A DNA stretch of 64,000 nucleotides from Candidatus Muproteobacteria bacterium (lineage in GTDB: Bacteria > Pseudomonadota > Gammaproteobacteria > Acidiferrobacterales > Sulfurifustaceae). The DNA lies in NCBI GenBank assembly GCA_027449605.1, contig DAIDLH010000008.1, positions 78,961 to 142,960 on the forward strand, written 5' to 3'. Positions within the stretch are counted from its first letter, which is position 1; each line of letters starts with the position of its first letter. The position numbers and the translations under genes are program-made. Below are positions 34,901 to 44,571 of the stretch, piece by piece. The notes under the pieces are model-generated. The model made no database searches. It worked only from the letters and a program-made list of their open reading frames with translations, and was not told the origin of the DNA.

Positions 34901-35215
34901 AAATGGGTGGACTCCTCGATCTCCAAGACAGCGAACGTCCCCACGGACTATCCCTACGAGGACTTCAAGGACATCTACATGTACGCCTTCGATCAGGGAC
35001 TCAAGGGCTGCACCACCTTCCGCTTCAACCCCGAAGCGTTCCAGGGCGTGCTGGTCAAGGAAAAGGACCTCGAGAACACCTTGTACCGCTTCCAGTTGGC
35101 CAACGGCGAGACGGTCGAGGTCAAGGGCAACGAGGAAATCGAATACGACGGCGAAGTCCATAACGCCGCCAACCTGTACGACGCCCTCAAGGAAGGCTAC
35201 TACGGGCGGTTCTGA
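31949..35215 (+). CDS. nrdJa: B12-dependent (class II) ribonucleotide reductase large part NrdJa, interrupted by an intein
   Basis: Precursor of 1,088 residues: a 711-residue extein plus a 377-residue intein. Class II reductases make deoxynucleotides from ribonucleotides using adenosylcobalamin, with or without oxygen. Extein features include PAGRITSNAGALEHKPATS, the cysteine in STINCTVSRAV, AGCGIGYEFSTLRPKGAFVS, the split active-site motif NP/CGEQPLPQYGSCLLG and the phosphate-site region APTGTISLSLANNASNGIEP. The intein interrupts right at the catalytic Cys. The true start is ATG 31949 with GGAGGA nine bases upstream; reading upstream to 31853 gives unrelated sequence. The C-terminal domain is encoded separately by the next gene, as in the split NrdJa/NrdJb of Pseudomonas aeruginosa. 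Confidence 0.95.
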   Translation: MKVVQLQTENPVVTERTEIPVQPASLDIWDKKYRLKSKTGEVIDADIAGTYARVARALADVEETPEKREQWFERFFWALQNGAIPAGRITSNAGALEHKPATSTINCTVSRAVPDSMDGILSSVHEAGLTLKAGCGIGYEFSTLRPKGAFVSGAGAYTSGPLSFMDIFDAMCFTVSSAGGRRGAQMGTFDIAHPDIMDFIKAKREDGRLRQFNLSCLITDEFMQAVKKNGSWDLVFPVSRHEYEDPEARIVWRYWPVTEGYITNNLGQVACKVYKTLPARRLWDLIMASTYDYAEPGFILIDKINEMNNNWFCENIRATNPCVTADTWAQTAAGPRQVRDLINTPFLARVDGMDHVSGPEGFFKTATKPVVRLMTTEGYNLRLTADHRVRRVTRFTRYATDTQWCAAGELRPGDRVLLNDHRANSQWVGPYSREEGYLTGLLVGDGVLKSDKAVLSVWKPAAIANGPQAILTSGPDAVMAETLRAAKTLPHRSDFIGWMPVPGRGEYRLALGALKRLAGELGMRPGEKRITPALEQASSEFYRGFLRGLFDTDGSVQGDQTKGVSVRLAQSDLAMLEAVQRMLLRLGIASRLYTDRREAGTSLLPDGKGGYRTYPTKAQHELAISGENLLRFAELIGFADSDKATRLEQLLARYQRRFNRERFVARVESITADGVEDVYDVQIPGVNTFDANGLHAHNCGEQPLPQYGSCLLGSVNLTKFVEEPFTDNARFNWKLYREVVAVFTRMLDNVVEINGLPLEQQRHEIHHKRRHGMGFLGLGSTLTMLRMKYGSPESLEFTGRVAREMAEVGWEAGIALAEEKGPAPIMEDEFSVTEEMLARRPEMRRDGYQVGDQVKGKVLLARYSRYMQQFDKGLTDRIAEKGARFTHHTSIAPTGTISLSLANNASNGIEPSFAHQYSRNVLREGKKSKEKVEVFSFELLAYRTLINPKAAPDTDDPQAKLPDYFITADHINPREHVDVQAAAQKWVDSSISKTANVPTDYPYEDFKDIYMYAFDQGLKGCTTFRFNPEAFQGVLVKEKDLENTLYRFQLANGETVEVKGNEEIEYDGEVHNAANLYDALKEGYYGRF
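32912..34042 (+). other. intein with LAGLIDADG homing endonuclease in NrdJa
   Basis: A 377-residue in-frame insertion, from Cys322 (NP-CVTADTWAQ) to HAHN followed by Cys699 of the extein. Splicing block A is CVTADT, block B is LTADHRV with the TxxH pattern, blocks F and G are VYDVQIPGVNTFDANGLHAHN minus its last step, with the terminal His-Asn. Two endonuclease motifs are visible: YLTGLLVGDG and FLRGLFDTDG, both with the acidic residue. All splicing residues are present, so the intein should be active. Removing it restores the motif N-P-C-G-E. Confidence 0.95.
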
Positions 35216-35253
35216 GAACAGACGGTAAAACGGTAGAGAAAAGGAGTGCTGTC

Positions 35254-35928
35254 ATGACAATCAAGATCAACGAAAAAATCACCGGCTACGAAGTCGTCAA
35301 GGAGGAGCCGAAGCGCCCCGCCGAGAGCAACGTCGTGCACATGCACGAGAAGCTCGAGCGGCCCGAGATGCTGGTCGGCTCCACCTACAAGATCAAGACC
35401 CCGCTCACGGAGCACGCCCTGTACGTCACGATCAACGACATCGTGCTCAATCCGGACACCTCCCACGAGAAGCGTCGCCCCTTCGAGATATTCATCAATT
35501 CCAAGGACATGGCCCACTTCCAGTGGGTGGTGGCGCTGACCCGGGTCATCTCGGCGGTGTTCCGCAAGGGGGGTGACGTCACCTTCCTGGTCGAGGAGCT
35601 GCACTCGGTGTTCGATCCGCGCGGCGGCTACTTCAAGAAGGGCAAGTACACGCCCTCGCTGGTGGCCGAGCTCGGCGACGTCATCGAGCGTCACCTGAAA
35701 TCGATCGGCCTGATTCAGACCGAGGAGCCGGACGCCGGCCGTCAGCAGTTGATCGCCGAGAAGCGCGCCGAACTGAAAAAGCGCGCCAACGCGACGGAAA
35801 TCGCGAGCCAGGAGTCGTGCGACTTCCCGTCCGACGCGCAGTTGTGCGTCAAGTGTTCCACCAAGGCGGTCATCAAGATGGATGGATGCATGACCTGTCT
35901 CAATTGCGGCGACTCGAAGTGCGGATGA
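35254..35928 (+). CDS. nrdJb: NrdJb, C-terminal subunit of class II ribonucleotide reductase
   Basis: A 224-residue protein carrying the TSCPD domain (residues about 45-155, GSTYKIKTPLTEHALYVTIN; FRKGGDVTFLVEELHSVFDP; PSLVAELGDVIERHL) and a Cys-rich C-terminal tail CVKCSTKAVIKMDGC-x2-CLNCGDSKCG, which probably delivers reducing equivalents to the active site and may bind zinc. It starts 38 bases after nrdJa with AAGGAG before the ATG, so the two are cotranscribed. Single-chain class II enzymes carry this region fused to the catalytic part. Confidence 0.93.
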   Translation: MTIKINEKITGYEVVKEEPKRPAESNVVHMHEKLERPEMLVGSTYKIKTPLTEHALYVTINDIVLNPDTSHEKRRPFEIFINSKDMAHFQWVVALTRVISAVFRKGGDVTFLVEELHSVFDPRGGYFKKGKYTPSLVAELGDVIERHLKSIGLIQTEEPDAGRQQLIAEKRAELKKRANATEIASQESCDFPSDAQLCVKCSTKAVIKMDGCMTCLNCGDSKCG

Positions 35929-35964
35929 CGCGTCGGCGGCGCGCGGAAAATTTCCAAAAAAGTG

Positions 35965-36389
35965 TTTGCAATTTTTTTTTCATTGTCATAATGTCTTGAC
36001 TGGTCAGGACGATGTGCTACATCTGAAGTGAAAGTTGAAAACGGATGTCACTGCCCGGATGACTGGATGTCGCGAGAGAAGACGAACATCATCGCGACGC
36101 CGGGCGGAACCAGGATCAACCAAGAGTTAATGGATCGATTGCGAAGCTCGACAACCGGTGTCAATAGTAGCTCTCCCCTGCAGCGGCGTCCGGCTGCCGG
36201 GTTCTGTTCTTCCCGCTCTTCTCGCCTGTCTTTTTCCGCTGCTGACTTCCAGCAGCCAACCCGTTCCGGAATCCATGGAAAGACGGTCAATGGCCGTCTT
36301 TTCTCCGTGGCAACGCGCAGTAGTGTCGGGGGGTTTTGGCCCCTGACTTCCCTGCAAGTCCCTTAACCACAAACCAAAGGAGCTCATCA
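35965..36389 (+). other. long untranslated region with promoter and hairpin before the lysine-rich peptide gene
   Basis: A 460-base gap follows nrdJb. TTTGCA/CATAAT (35965-35992, spacer 16) and TTGACT/TACATC (35996-36023, spacer 16) are two overlapping promoter candidates. A hairpin AAAGACGG-7-CCGTCTTT followed by T (36279-36303) could end a short transcript of about 280 bases. I see no convincing gene in 36028-36366. It may be a small RNA or a leader of the peptide gene. Confidence 0.4.
36279..36303 (+). terminator. rho-independent-like hairpin
   Basis: AAAGACGG and CCGTCTTT pair around TCAATGG; the right arm runs into TTTT. It lies upstream of the 15-codon gene. Confidence 0.6.
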
Positions 36390-36436
36390 TGGCAGCCAAG
36401 AAAAAGGCCAAGAAAAAAGCACCGAAGAAGAAATAA
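36389..36436 (+). CDS. 15-residue lysine-rich peptide
   Basis: ATG to TAA encodes MAAKKKAKKKAPKKK, nine Lys in fifteen residues. A very good ribosome site (AAAGGAG, six-base spacing) precedes it, and a strong terminator follows at 36535-36587. The composition resembles the tails of histone H1-like bacterial proteins and would bind nucleic acid or acidic polymers. It could be a real micro-protein, a leader peptide, or the end of a decayed longer gene. I do not know of a named family. Confidence 0.55.
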   Translation: MAAKKKAKKKAPKKK

Positions 36437-36534
36437 CGCGACGGGCGAGGGGAATTTCGCCGGCTGTGCGGTCCGCGCCAAGCGCGAGGATCTGTCGCAG
36501 CCTGGGATGACCCTGTCCGCCTTCGCAGGAGATA

Positions 36535-36587
36535 AGCCGGTAGCACCCGTTCGGTCGTTGAGGCTGGCGAGGTGTTACCGGTTTTTT
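36535..36587 (+). terminator. strong rho-independent terminator after the lysine-rich peptide gene
   Basis: Stem CCGGTAGCACC (36537-36547) with GGTGTTACCGG (36571-36581), one wobble pair, followed by TTTTTT. It ends a plus-strand transcript, and no plus-strand gene other than the short peptide lies close upstream. Confidence 0.85.
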
Positions 36588-36651
36588 ATTGTGTCCGGAC
36601 GAACGAAGTTATCGATGCGAGCCCAGCCCTGCCGGCCGCGACGGAGTGTAA

Positions 36652-38312
<1,661 letters not shown>

Positions 38313-38398
38313 GCGCGGCCTGGTGAATGACGCCCCGGCGGGCGGAAAAGCTTGATGGGGAATACATAGTGTGCAATTTTATGTCCTGCATCGAAAAT

Positions 38399-38429
38399 GT
38401 CGCCCTACTTTCGTTCGTCTGGCCATAAT
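38399..38429 (-). repeat. single GACGAAC-GTAGGGCGAC element upstream of amgK
   Basis: On the minus strand it reads ATTATGGCCAGACGAACGAA-AGTAGGGCGAC, the same unit as before glyQ and cbbQ and in the same orientation relative to the downstream gene. An ATG (38393) lies seven bases after it and opens a 31-codon reading frame that overlaps the amgK start. Confidence 0.75.
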
Positions 38430-38452
38430 AAAACAATGACACTCCGCTTCCC

Positions 38453-40702
38453 ATGCTTTCGCCGCGCCGCGCCCACGCCGCCATCCTTGGCCTGACGATC
38501 GCCGTGGCGGCGGGATGGAATCCAGCGGCGTGGGCGGTGGAGGACGGCGCATGTCCGGAGCGGCCTCCGCTGCGCTCGCACGCCCGGCCGACCCCACCCG
38601 CCGCGGAAAACCAGCCGACCGACATCCGCGCCCGCGAATTACGCACGCTATCGGGCGGCGTCAGCGAGTTCAGCGGCAACGTGGAAATGCAGCAGGGCGA
38701 TCAGCGCCTGACCGCCGAGCAGTTGCGTTACGACAAAGCCACCGGCCAGGCGGATGCGACCGGCGACGTCATGCTCCGGGACGCCTCCGGCGCCAGCTTC
38801 CAGACGCAGGCGACGCATCTCGATCTCGGGTCGCGGCGCGGTTACGCCGGGCCCAGCTATTTCCGCCTCGAGAACGGCGCCGCGCGCGGTGACGCCGAAC
38901 GCGTCGACTTCGAAGGCCCGGATCGCACGCGCCTGACGCGCGTGCGCTACACCACCTGCGCGCCGGGGCAGGACGACTGGTTCCTGAAGATCCGCGATCT
39001 CCGGCTCGACACCGCGACGGATATCGGCACGGCCTATCACACCACGCTCGATTTCCAGGACGTGCCGCTGTTCTACCTGCCGTATCTGGATTTTCCGATT
39101 TCCGACCGGCGCAAGTCGGGGTTCCTGATCCCGCGACTGGGCAACGCAAGAAACCGCGGGTTGGAAGTGGCCGCGCCCTATTATTTCAATCTGGCCCCGG
39201 ACTACGACGACACGCTCACGCCCCGGCTGATGACCGAGCACGGGCTGCAACTGCAAAACCAGTTTCGCTACCTGACCCGCCGCTCGGAAGGGAAGCTGGA
39301 GCTCGAACTGCTGCCGCACGACCGGAAGGAAAACGGCGACGATCGCGCCGCCGGCCTGTACCAGCACCGGCATGTTTTCAACACCCTGTGGACCGGCAAC
39401 GTCGACTTGCGCGCCGTGTCCGACAAGAAATATTTCGACGATTTCGGCGACAACCTGGGTCTTACCTCCCAGACGCACCTGCCGCAGAACGCCGGCGTGG
39501 ACTACCTCGGACCGACGTGGAATTTCAGCGCCCGCGCCGCGGACTACCAGACCATCGACCGCACCATCGCTCCCGCCGATCGTCCCTATGCGCGCCTGCC
39601 GCAGATCAATCTGTCGACCGGCCTTCCGGCCAGTCCCAATCGCGTGAATTACTATTTTGAAAGCGAGGCGGTGAATTTCGATCGCAGCGTCGGCGTCACC
39701 GGCGAACGCCTCAACCTCGGCCCGGCGTTGAGTCTGCCGCTGGAGAACAGCTACGGCTTCGTCACGCCCCGTCTCGGGGTGCGGCACATTGCGTATCGTC
39801 TCTCGTCCGCCCCGGACGCGACGCCGTCCGTGACGCGGGGCGTGTTCAGCCTCGACAGCGGATTGATCTTCGAGCGCGGTTCGCGCTGGGGCGAACGGCT
39901 GTTCACGCAAACGCTCGAACCGCGCCTGTACTACCTGTACATCCCGGCCAAGAACCAGGACGGCTTGCCCAATTTCGACACCGGCGTGCCGGACCTGAGC
40001 TTCGCCAACCTGTTCCGCGACAACCGCTTCGCCGGCGGCGACCGCATCGGCGACGCCAACCAGGTCACCGCGGCGATCACCACGCGGTTCATCGACGAGC
40101 AAGACGGCGCCGAACGCGGCCGCGCCAGCCTCGGCAGGATTTATTATCTCGCCGACCGTGAAGTCAATCTGCCGGCGGGTCCAGACGGCGCGGCCGCTTC
40201 CGACATCGTCGGCGAAGCCAGCGCCACGCTCCTCGGCAACTGGCACGCCCGCTCCGCCGCGCAATGGAACCGGATCGACGATCGTCTCCAGAAGTACAAC
40301 TATTACCTCCAGTACAACCCGGCCCGGAACCGCATCGTGAATCTCGGCAAGCGTTTTTCCCGCGGCGAACTGGAGCAGACCGACGTCTCGACCGAATGGC
40401 CGATCGCGGGCCGCTGGACGTTCCGGGCGCGCTCGCTGTATTCGCTGCGCGACCACCGCAACGTGGACAGCTACGCCGGCGTGGAATACAACGCCTGCTG
40501 CTGGGCGCTGCGCGTACTGGGCGGCCGGCGACTGACCGTCGATACCGCGCGCGACAATGCCGCCACCCAGAACACTTCAATCATGTTCGAGCTGGAGCTG
40601 ACCGGACTGTCCAGGCTCGGCCGCGTCCCGGACAGTCCGCTCGGCCAAAGCATGTTTTCCTTCCCATCCCGACCTGCCGCGACGGAACCCGCCGCCCCCT
40701 AG
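38453..40702 (+). CDS. lptD: LptD, LPS-assembly outer-membrane protein
   Basis: A 749-residue protein that inserts lipopolysaccharide into the outer leaflet. A signal peptide (HAAILGLTIAVAAGWNPAAWA) is followed by the OstA/jellyroll domain (PTDIRARELRTLSGGVSEFS; QQGDQRLTAEQLRYDKATGQ), then LPYLDFPISDRRKSGFLIPR at the start of the beta-barrel. Cys in TTCAPGQDDW and the pair in YNACCWALRVLGG provide the structural disulfides. Length is within the family range. It heads lptD-surA-pdxA-rsmA. Confidence 0.96.
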   Translation: MLSPRRAHAAILGLTIAVAAGWNPAAWAVEDGACPERPPLRSHARPTPPAAENQPTDIRARELRTLSGGVSEFSGNVEMQQGDQRLTAEQLRYDKATGQADATGDVMLRDASGASFQTQATHLDLGSRRGYAGPSYFRLENGAARGDAERVDFEGPDRTRLTRVRYTTCAPGQDDWFLKIRDLRLDTATDIGTAYHTTLDFQDVPLFYLPYLDFPISDRRKSGFLIPRLGNARNRGLEVAAPYYFNLAPDYDDTLTPRLMTEHGLQLQNQFRYLTRRSEGKLELELLPHDRKENGDDRAAGLYQHRHVFNTLWTGNVDLRAVSDKKYFDDFGDNLGLTSQTHLPQNAGVDYLGPTWNFSARAADYQTIDRTIAPADRPYARLPQINLSTGLPASPNRVNYYFESEAVNFDRSVGVTGERLNLGPALSLPLENSYGFVTPRLGVRHIAYRLSSAPDATPSVTRGVFSLDSGLIFERGSRWGERLFTQTLEPRLYYLYIPAKNQDGLPNFDTGVPDLSFANLFRDNRFAGGDRIGDANQVTAAITTRFIDEQDGAERGRASLGRIYYLADREVNLPAGPDGAAASDIVGEASATLLGNWHARSAAQWNRIDDRLQKYNYYLQYNPARNRIVNLGKRFSRGELEQTDVSTEWPIAGRWTFRARSLYSLRDHRNVDSYAGVEYNACCWALRVLGGRRLTVDTARDNAATQNTSIMFELELTGLSRLGRVPDSPLGQSMFSFPSRPAATEPAAP

Positions 40703-40867
40703 CATCCGAGGCGAAAGATTTCGGAACTGACCGTCAGGAAACGACTCAAAAGCGCAGGACCCTGGAGCAGCGGCGCAGCGCGCCCCGGCGTCCGGCGCCC
40801 GGTTTCGTGTTATCCTAGCGTCGCTGCGGCGCCGCGTCGGCTTATTCACCGAGAACCCGATTAACCC

Positions 40868-42205
40868 ATGCCTCATGTAGCCAAATCCGCCGCGCCCTGG
40901 AGCGCGTTTATCGCCCTGCTGCTGTCGCTGATGCTTGCGTCGCCGGCGCTCGCCGCGCCCGCGCGTCCGGCCGCCGCCGGCGACATCGACCGCATTCTGG
41001 TCGTCGTCAACGACGACGTCATCACCGAAACCGAACTGGCCGACCGGCTCGCGCAAACCAGGAAACAGCTCGCGGCTGAAAGGATCAAGGCGCCGCCGGA
41101 TGACATCCTGCGCAAGCAATTGCTCGACCGGATGGTGCTGGAGCGCCTGCAATTGCAGCTCGCCGCGCAAACGGGCATCCGCGTCAGCGAAGCCGACGTG
41201 GACCAGGCGCTCGAGTCCATCGCCCGGCGCAACAAGCTGAGCGTCGAGGATTTCCGCAAGGCGCTGGCGCGCAGCGGCATCGACATCGCCGCGCACCGCG
41301 CCCAGACCCGCGATCAGATGATCATCCAGCAGTTGCTGGAACGCGAGATCAACAACCGCGTCAACGTCACCGAAAGCGAGGTCGGTCATTTTCTGGAAAA
41401 TCCGCAGAACCGCGCCGACATGGACGTGACCTACAACCTGTCGCACATTCTCATCGGCATTCCCGAATCGGCCTCGCCCGAGGCGATCCAGACGGCGAAA
41501 AAACGCGCCGGGGACATCCTGCGTCAATTGAAAGCGGGCGGCGATTTCGAGCAGATCGCGGTGAGCTATTCGCAGGGCGCGGACGCGCTCAAGGGTGGCG
41601 GCCTCGGCTGGAAAAAACCGGGCGAGCTGCCGGAACTGTTCCTCGGCGCGCTCAAGAACCTGTCGCCGGGCGACGTCAGCGAGATTCTGCGCAGCCCGAA
41701 CGGTTTCCACATCCTGAAGCTGAACGACAAACGCGGCGCGGCGCAGGCCGAGGCCGTGACCCAGACACACGCGCGTCACATCCTGCTGCGGCCGAGCGAA
41801 ATCCAGTCGCTCGAGGACGCGCGTCAGAAACTGCTGCACCTGCGCGAACGCGTCGAGAACGGCGAGGATTTCGCGGCGCTGGCGCGCGCGCATTCCGAGG
41901 ACACCGGCTCGGCGGCCGACGGCGGCGACCTCGGCTGGGTCAACCCCGGCCAGATGGTGCCCGAGTTCGAAAAAGCCATGAACGCGCTCAAGCCCGACGA
42001 ACTGAGCCAGCCGGTGCGCACCACGTTCGGCCTGCATCTCATCCAGGTGCTCGGCCGGCGCAGCCACGACATCTCCCAGGAACGTCTCGAAGCCGCGGCG
42101 CGCCAGCAGATCCACGCGCGCAAGGCCGACGAGCGCTACGAGCAGTGGGTGCGGCAGCTGCGCGACGAGGCGTTCGTGGAATACATGACGGATGAAGCCA
42201 ACTGA
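40868..42205 (+). CDS. surA: SurA, periplasmic chaperone and peptidyl-prolyl isomerase
   Basis: A 445-residue periplasmic chaperone for outer-membrane proteins. A signal peptide ([19 protein letters not shown]) is followed by the SurA N-terminal helical domain starting [20 protein letters not shown], then two parvulin domains marked by [20 protein letters not shown] and [20 protein letters not shown], each with a [13 protein letters not shown] or [17 protein letters not shown] segment. It follows lptD, one of its clients in other species. Confidence 0.96.
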   Translation: MPHVAKSAAPWSAFIALLLSLMLASPALAAPARPAAAGDIDRILVVVNDDVITETELADRLAQTRKQLAAERIKAPPDDILRKQLLDRMVLERLQLQLAAQTGIRVSEADVDQALESIARRNKLSVEDFRKALARSGIDIAAHRAQTRDQMIIQQLLEREINNRVNVTESEVGHFLENPQNRADMDVTYNLSHILIGIPESASPEAIQTAKKRAGDILRQLKAGGDFEQIAVSYSQGADALKGGGLGWKKPGELPELFLGALKNLSPGDVSEILRSPNGFHILKLNDKRGAAQAEAVTQTHARHILLRPSEIQSLEDARQKLLHLRERVENGEDFAALARAHSEDTGSAADGGDLGWVNPGQMVPEFEKAMNALKPDELSQPVRTTFGLHLIQVLGRRSHDISQERLEAAARQQIHARKADERYEQWVRQLRDEAFVEYMTDEAN

Positions 42206-42272
42206 TTATCGCGAGCCGTATTTTTCGATTTCCTTGCGTCTTTGATGCACGTTGGCGGTGAAATCACCGTTT

Positions 42273-43250
42273 ATGTCCAAAATCTTCGTCATTGCAGTCA
42301 CGCCCGGTGAACCGGCCGGTGTCGGTCCGGACATCGCCGTGCGCCTCGCCCAACAACCGCCCGCGGCGGTGCTGGTGCTGATCGCCGACCCGGCGGTGCT
42401 GGAACAGCGCGCGCGGCAACTGCGTCTGCCGTTCGCCGCGCGCGAATGGAACGGACGCCGCACGGCGGAGGCGGGAGTTTATCTGCTGCCGGTCAACACC
42501 GCGCACGCGGTCGAACCCGGTCGTCTGGATGTTGCCAACGCCGGCTACGTGCTCGATACGCTGAAGACCGCGGTCGCCGGCTGTCTCGACGGCGAGTTCG
42601 ACGCGCTGGTCACCGGGCCGGTGCACAAGGGCGTCATCAACGACGCGGGCATCGCTTTCACCGGCCACACCGAATTCCTCGCGGAACTGAGCCATGCGTC
42701 GCAGCCGGTGATGATGCTCGCCTGTCCGGGCCTGCGCGTGGCGCTCGCGACCATCCACCTGCCGCTCGCGGCGGTGCCGCGCGCGATCACGCGCGAGCGG
42801 CTGACGGCGGTGATCGAGGTGCTGCATCGCGATCTGCGCGACCGGTTCGGCATCGCCAAGCCGCGCATCCTGGTCTGTGGATTGAATCCCCATGCCGGCG
42901 AATCCGGACATCTGGGACGCGAGGAAATCGAGGTGATCGAGCCGGTGATCAAAACCCTGTCGGCGCGAGGCATGCGCCTGCACGGCCCGGTGCCGGCCGA
43001 CACCGCGTTCATTCCGGCGCAGCTCGCGGACGTGGACGCGGTACTCGCCATGTATCACGACCAGGGCTTGCCGGTGCTGAAGCACCGCGATTTCGCGCAT
43101 GCCGTGAACATCACGCTGGGACTTCCGTTCGTGCGCACCTCGGTGGATCACGGCACCGCGCTGGAGCTGGCCGGCACCGGCCGCGCGGATATATCGAGTC
43201 TGGTCGCCGCAGTCGAAATGGCTCTTGCCCTGATAAACAACAAGCGATAG
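42273..43250 (+). CDS. pdxA: 4-hydroxythreonine-4-phosphate dehydrogenase
   Basis: A 325-residue NAD-dependent enzyme of pyridoxal 5'-phosphate synthesis. Recognisable blocks are [40 protein letters not shown] (metal His), [20 protein letters not shown] (metal His), and [17 protein letters not shown] (metal His) with [20 protein letters not shown]. The ATG at 42273 (MSKIFVIAV) is preferred to a TTG seven codons upstream because it matches the usual start. It lies between surA and rsmA as expected. Confidence 0.95.
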   Translation: MSKIFVIAVTPGEPAGVGPDIAVRLAQQPPAAVLVLIADPAVLEQRARQLRLPFAAREWNGRRTAEAGVYLLPVNTAHAVEPGRLDVANAGYVLDTLKTAVAGCLDGEFDALVTGPVHKGVINDAGIAFTGHTEFLAELSHASQPVMMLACPGLRVALATIHLPLAAVPRAITRERLTAVIEVLHRDLRDRFGIAKPRILVCGLNPHAGESGHLGREEIEVIEPVIKTLSARGMRLHGPVPADTAFIPAQLADVDAVLAMYHDQGLPVLKHRDFAHAVNITLGLPFVRTSVDHGTALELAGTGRADISSLVAAVEMALALINNKR

Positions 43251-43344
43251 ACAGGATTAACAGGATTTCTCAGGATTCACAGGATTTATCCAGAATTTTT
43301 TTGATTTAATCCTGTTAATCCTGCTTAATCCTGTAAATCCTGTG
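43248..43344. repeat. CAGGATTAACAGGATT-type inverted repeat between pdxA and rsmA
   Basis: Left arm GACAGGATTAACAGGATTTC then TCAGGATTCACAGGATTT; right arm AATCCTGTTAATCCTGCTTA then ATCCTGTAAATCCTGTG. The arms are good inverted complements and fill the gap of 108 bases. Same family as the outer arms at 4405-4565. Confidence 0.85.
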
Positions 43345-43358
43345 AAATTTTCACTTGA

Positions 43359-44144
43359 ATGAGTCCCCCTCGACCAAAAAAGCGTTTCGGCCAGCATTTC
43401 CTGCGCGACCGCGGCGTGGTCGCGCGTATCGTCGCGGCCCTGGCGCCGCAGCCCGGCGACCGGGTGGTCGAGATCGGACCGGGCACCGGCGCGCTGACGC
43501 GCGAACTGCTCGCGCGTCTGCCGCATCTCGACGCCGTGGAGCTCGACCGCGACCTGATCGCGCGCCTCGAATCCGAGTTCCCGCGCGAGCGCTTCACGCT
43601 GCACCCGGGAGACGCGCTGAAATTCGACTTCTGCCGGCTCGCCGCCGGTGATGGCCGGTTGCGGCTGGTCGGCAACCTGCCGTACAACATCTCCACGCCG
43701 CTGCTGTTCCATCTGCTCGATCAGGCGCATTGCGTGCAGGACATGCTGTTCATGCTGCAAAAGGAAGTGGTGCAGCGCCTGGCCGCTTCGCCCGGCGGCA
43801 AGGATTACGGGCGGCTGTCGGTCATGATCCAGTATCGCTGCGCCGTGGAGAAACTGTTCGACGTCGCGCCGGGCGCGTTCAACCCGCCGCCGAAGGTGGA
43901 TTCCGCGGTCGTGCGACTCGTGCCGCACCAGGCGCCGCCGGTGGCGGTCGACGATCCCGAGCGGTTCGCGCTCTTGGTGCGCGCGGCCTTCGCCAGCCGG
44001 CGCAAAACCCTGCGCAACAATCTGAAGGGTTTACTGAGCGCGGAACAAATTGCCGCCGTCGGCATCGATCCCGGCCGGCGCGCGGAAACGCTTTCGCTTT
44101 CCGAATTTGCCGCGCTCAGCAACGTCACGACACCAGCCCGATAA
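43359..44144 (+). CDS. rsmA: 16S rRNA dimethyladenosine transferase (KsgA)
   Basis: A 261-residue methyltransferase that dimethylates two adjacent adenosines in the last helix of 16S rRNA. Motifs: KKRFGQHFLRDRGVVARIVA at the start, VVEIGPGTGALTRELLARLP (SAM binding), LVGNLPYNISTPLLFHLLDQ (catalytic NLPY) and RAAFASRRKTLRNNLKGLLS. Start and length are standard. Confidence 0.96.
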   Translation: MSPPRPKKRFGQHFLRDRGVVARIVAALAPQPGDRVVEIGPGTGALTRELLARLPHLDAVELDRDLIARLESEFPRERFTLHPGDALKFDFCRLAAGDGRLRLVGNLPYNISTPLLFHLLDQAHCVQDMLFMLQKEVVQRLAASPGGKDYGRLSVMIQYRCAVEKLFDVAPGAFNPPPKVDSAVVRLVPHQAPPVAVDDPERFALLVRAAFASRRKTLRNNLKGLLSAEQIAAVGIDPGRRAETLSLSEFAALSNVTTPAR

Positions 44145-44152
44145 ACCAGCTC

Positions 44153-44524
44153 ATGGAATTTTTCGCCGTCGTCGACAAACACAGCGATGCCGATATCTTG
44201 CGGGCGCGACTCGACATCGCCTCCCTGCCGTCATGGTGCGCTTCGATCGGCACGGTGCTGTCGCACGCCGGCGACCGCGGGGAGATTTACTGCGTGTGGG
44301 GACAGTTCATCGTGCACCGCGAACCGATCCGCGGCGGCGTGCGCTTCACCCTGCCGAAATGCCCCAATGCCCTCGCCTGGACGGTCACCACCGGACTTCC
44401 ACCGGCACCGGAGAAAATCGTCGTGCACCTCACCATCAACCGCACCGAACATGACGCCGACTTCATCGCCACGATCGAACAATTCGTGCAAGACTGGCGC
44501 CAGGGGCTGAACAAGCTGTTGTAA
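44153..44524 (+). CDS. conserved-looking hypothetical protein
   Basis: A 123-residue cytoplasmic protein starting MEFFAVVDKHSDADILRARL at an ATG nine bases after the rsmA stop. It has no membrane segment and several Trp and Cys residues (LPSWCASIGTVLSHAGDRGE; YCVWGQFIVHREPIRGGVRF; LPKCPNALAWTV). The end is helical (ATIEQFVQDWRQGLNKLL). I do not recognise the family; it occupies the place where apaG often follows rsmA but is not ApaG. Codon use matches the core genes, so it is likely real and cotranscribed. Confidence 0.75.
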   Translation: MEFFAVVDKHSDADILRARLDIASLPSWCASIGTVLSHAGDRGEIYCVWGQFIVHREPIRGGVRFTLPKCPNALAWTVTTGLPPAPEKIVVHLTINRTEHDADFIATIEQFVQDWRQGLNKLL

Positions 44525-44571
44525 GTTCTGTATCATCCCGGAGCCTGGATCGGCTTGACGAGGGACGGAAC

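Noticed and set aside
36028..36366. 112-codon plus-strand frame after nrdJb
   Set aside because: Low-complexity Ser/Arg-rich translation, no ribosome site, and it crosses a terminator-like hairpin.
42206..42272. Degenerate copy of the TTTGCGTCTTTGCGG repeat before pdxA
   Set aside because: Only one loose arm (CCTTGCGTCTTTG, GGCGGTGAAA) is present and there is no opposite arm, so membership is not supported.
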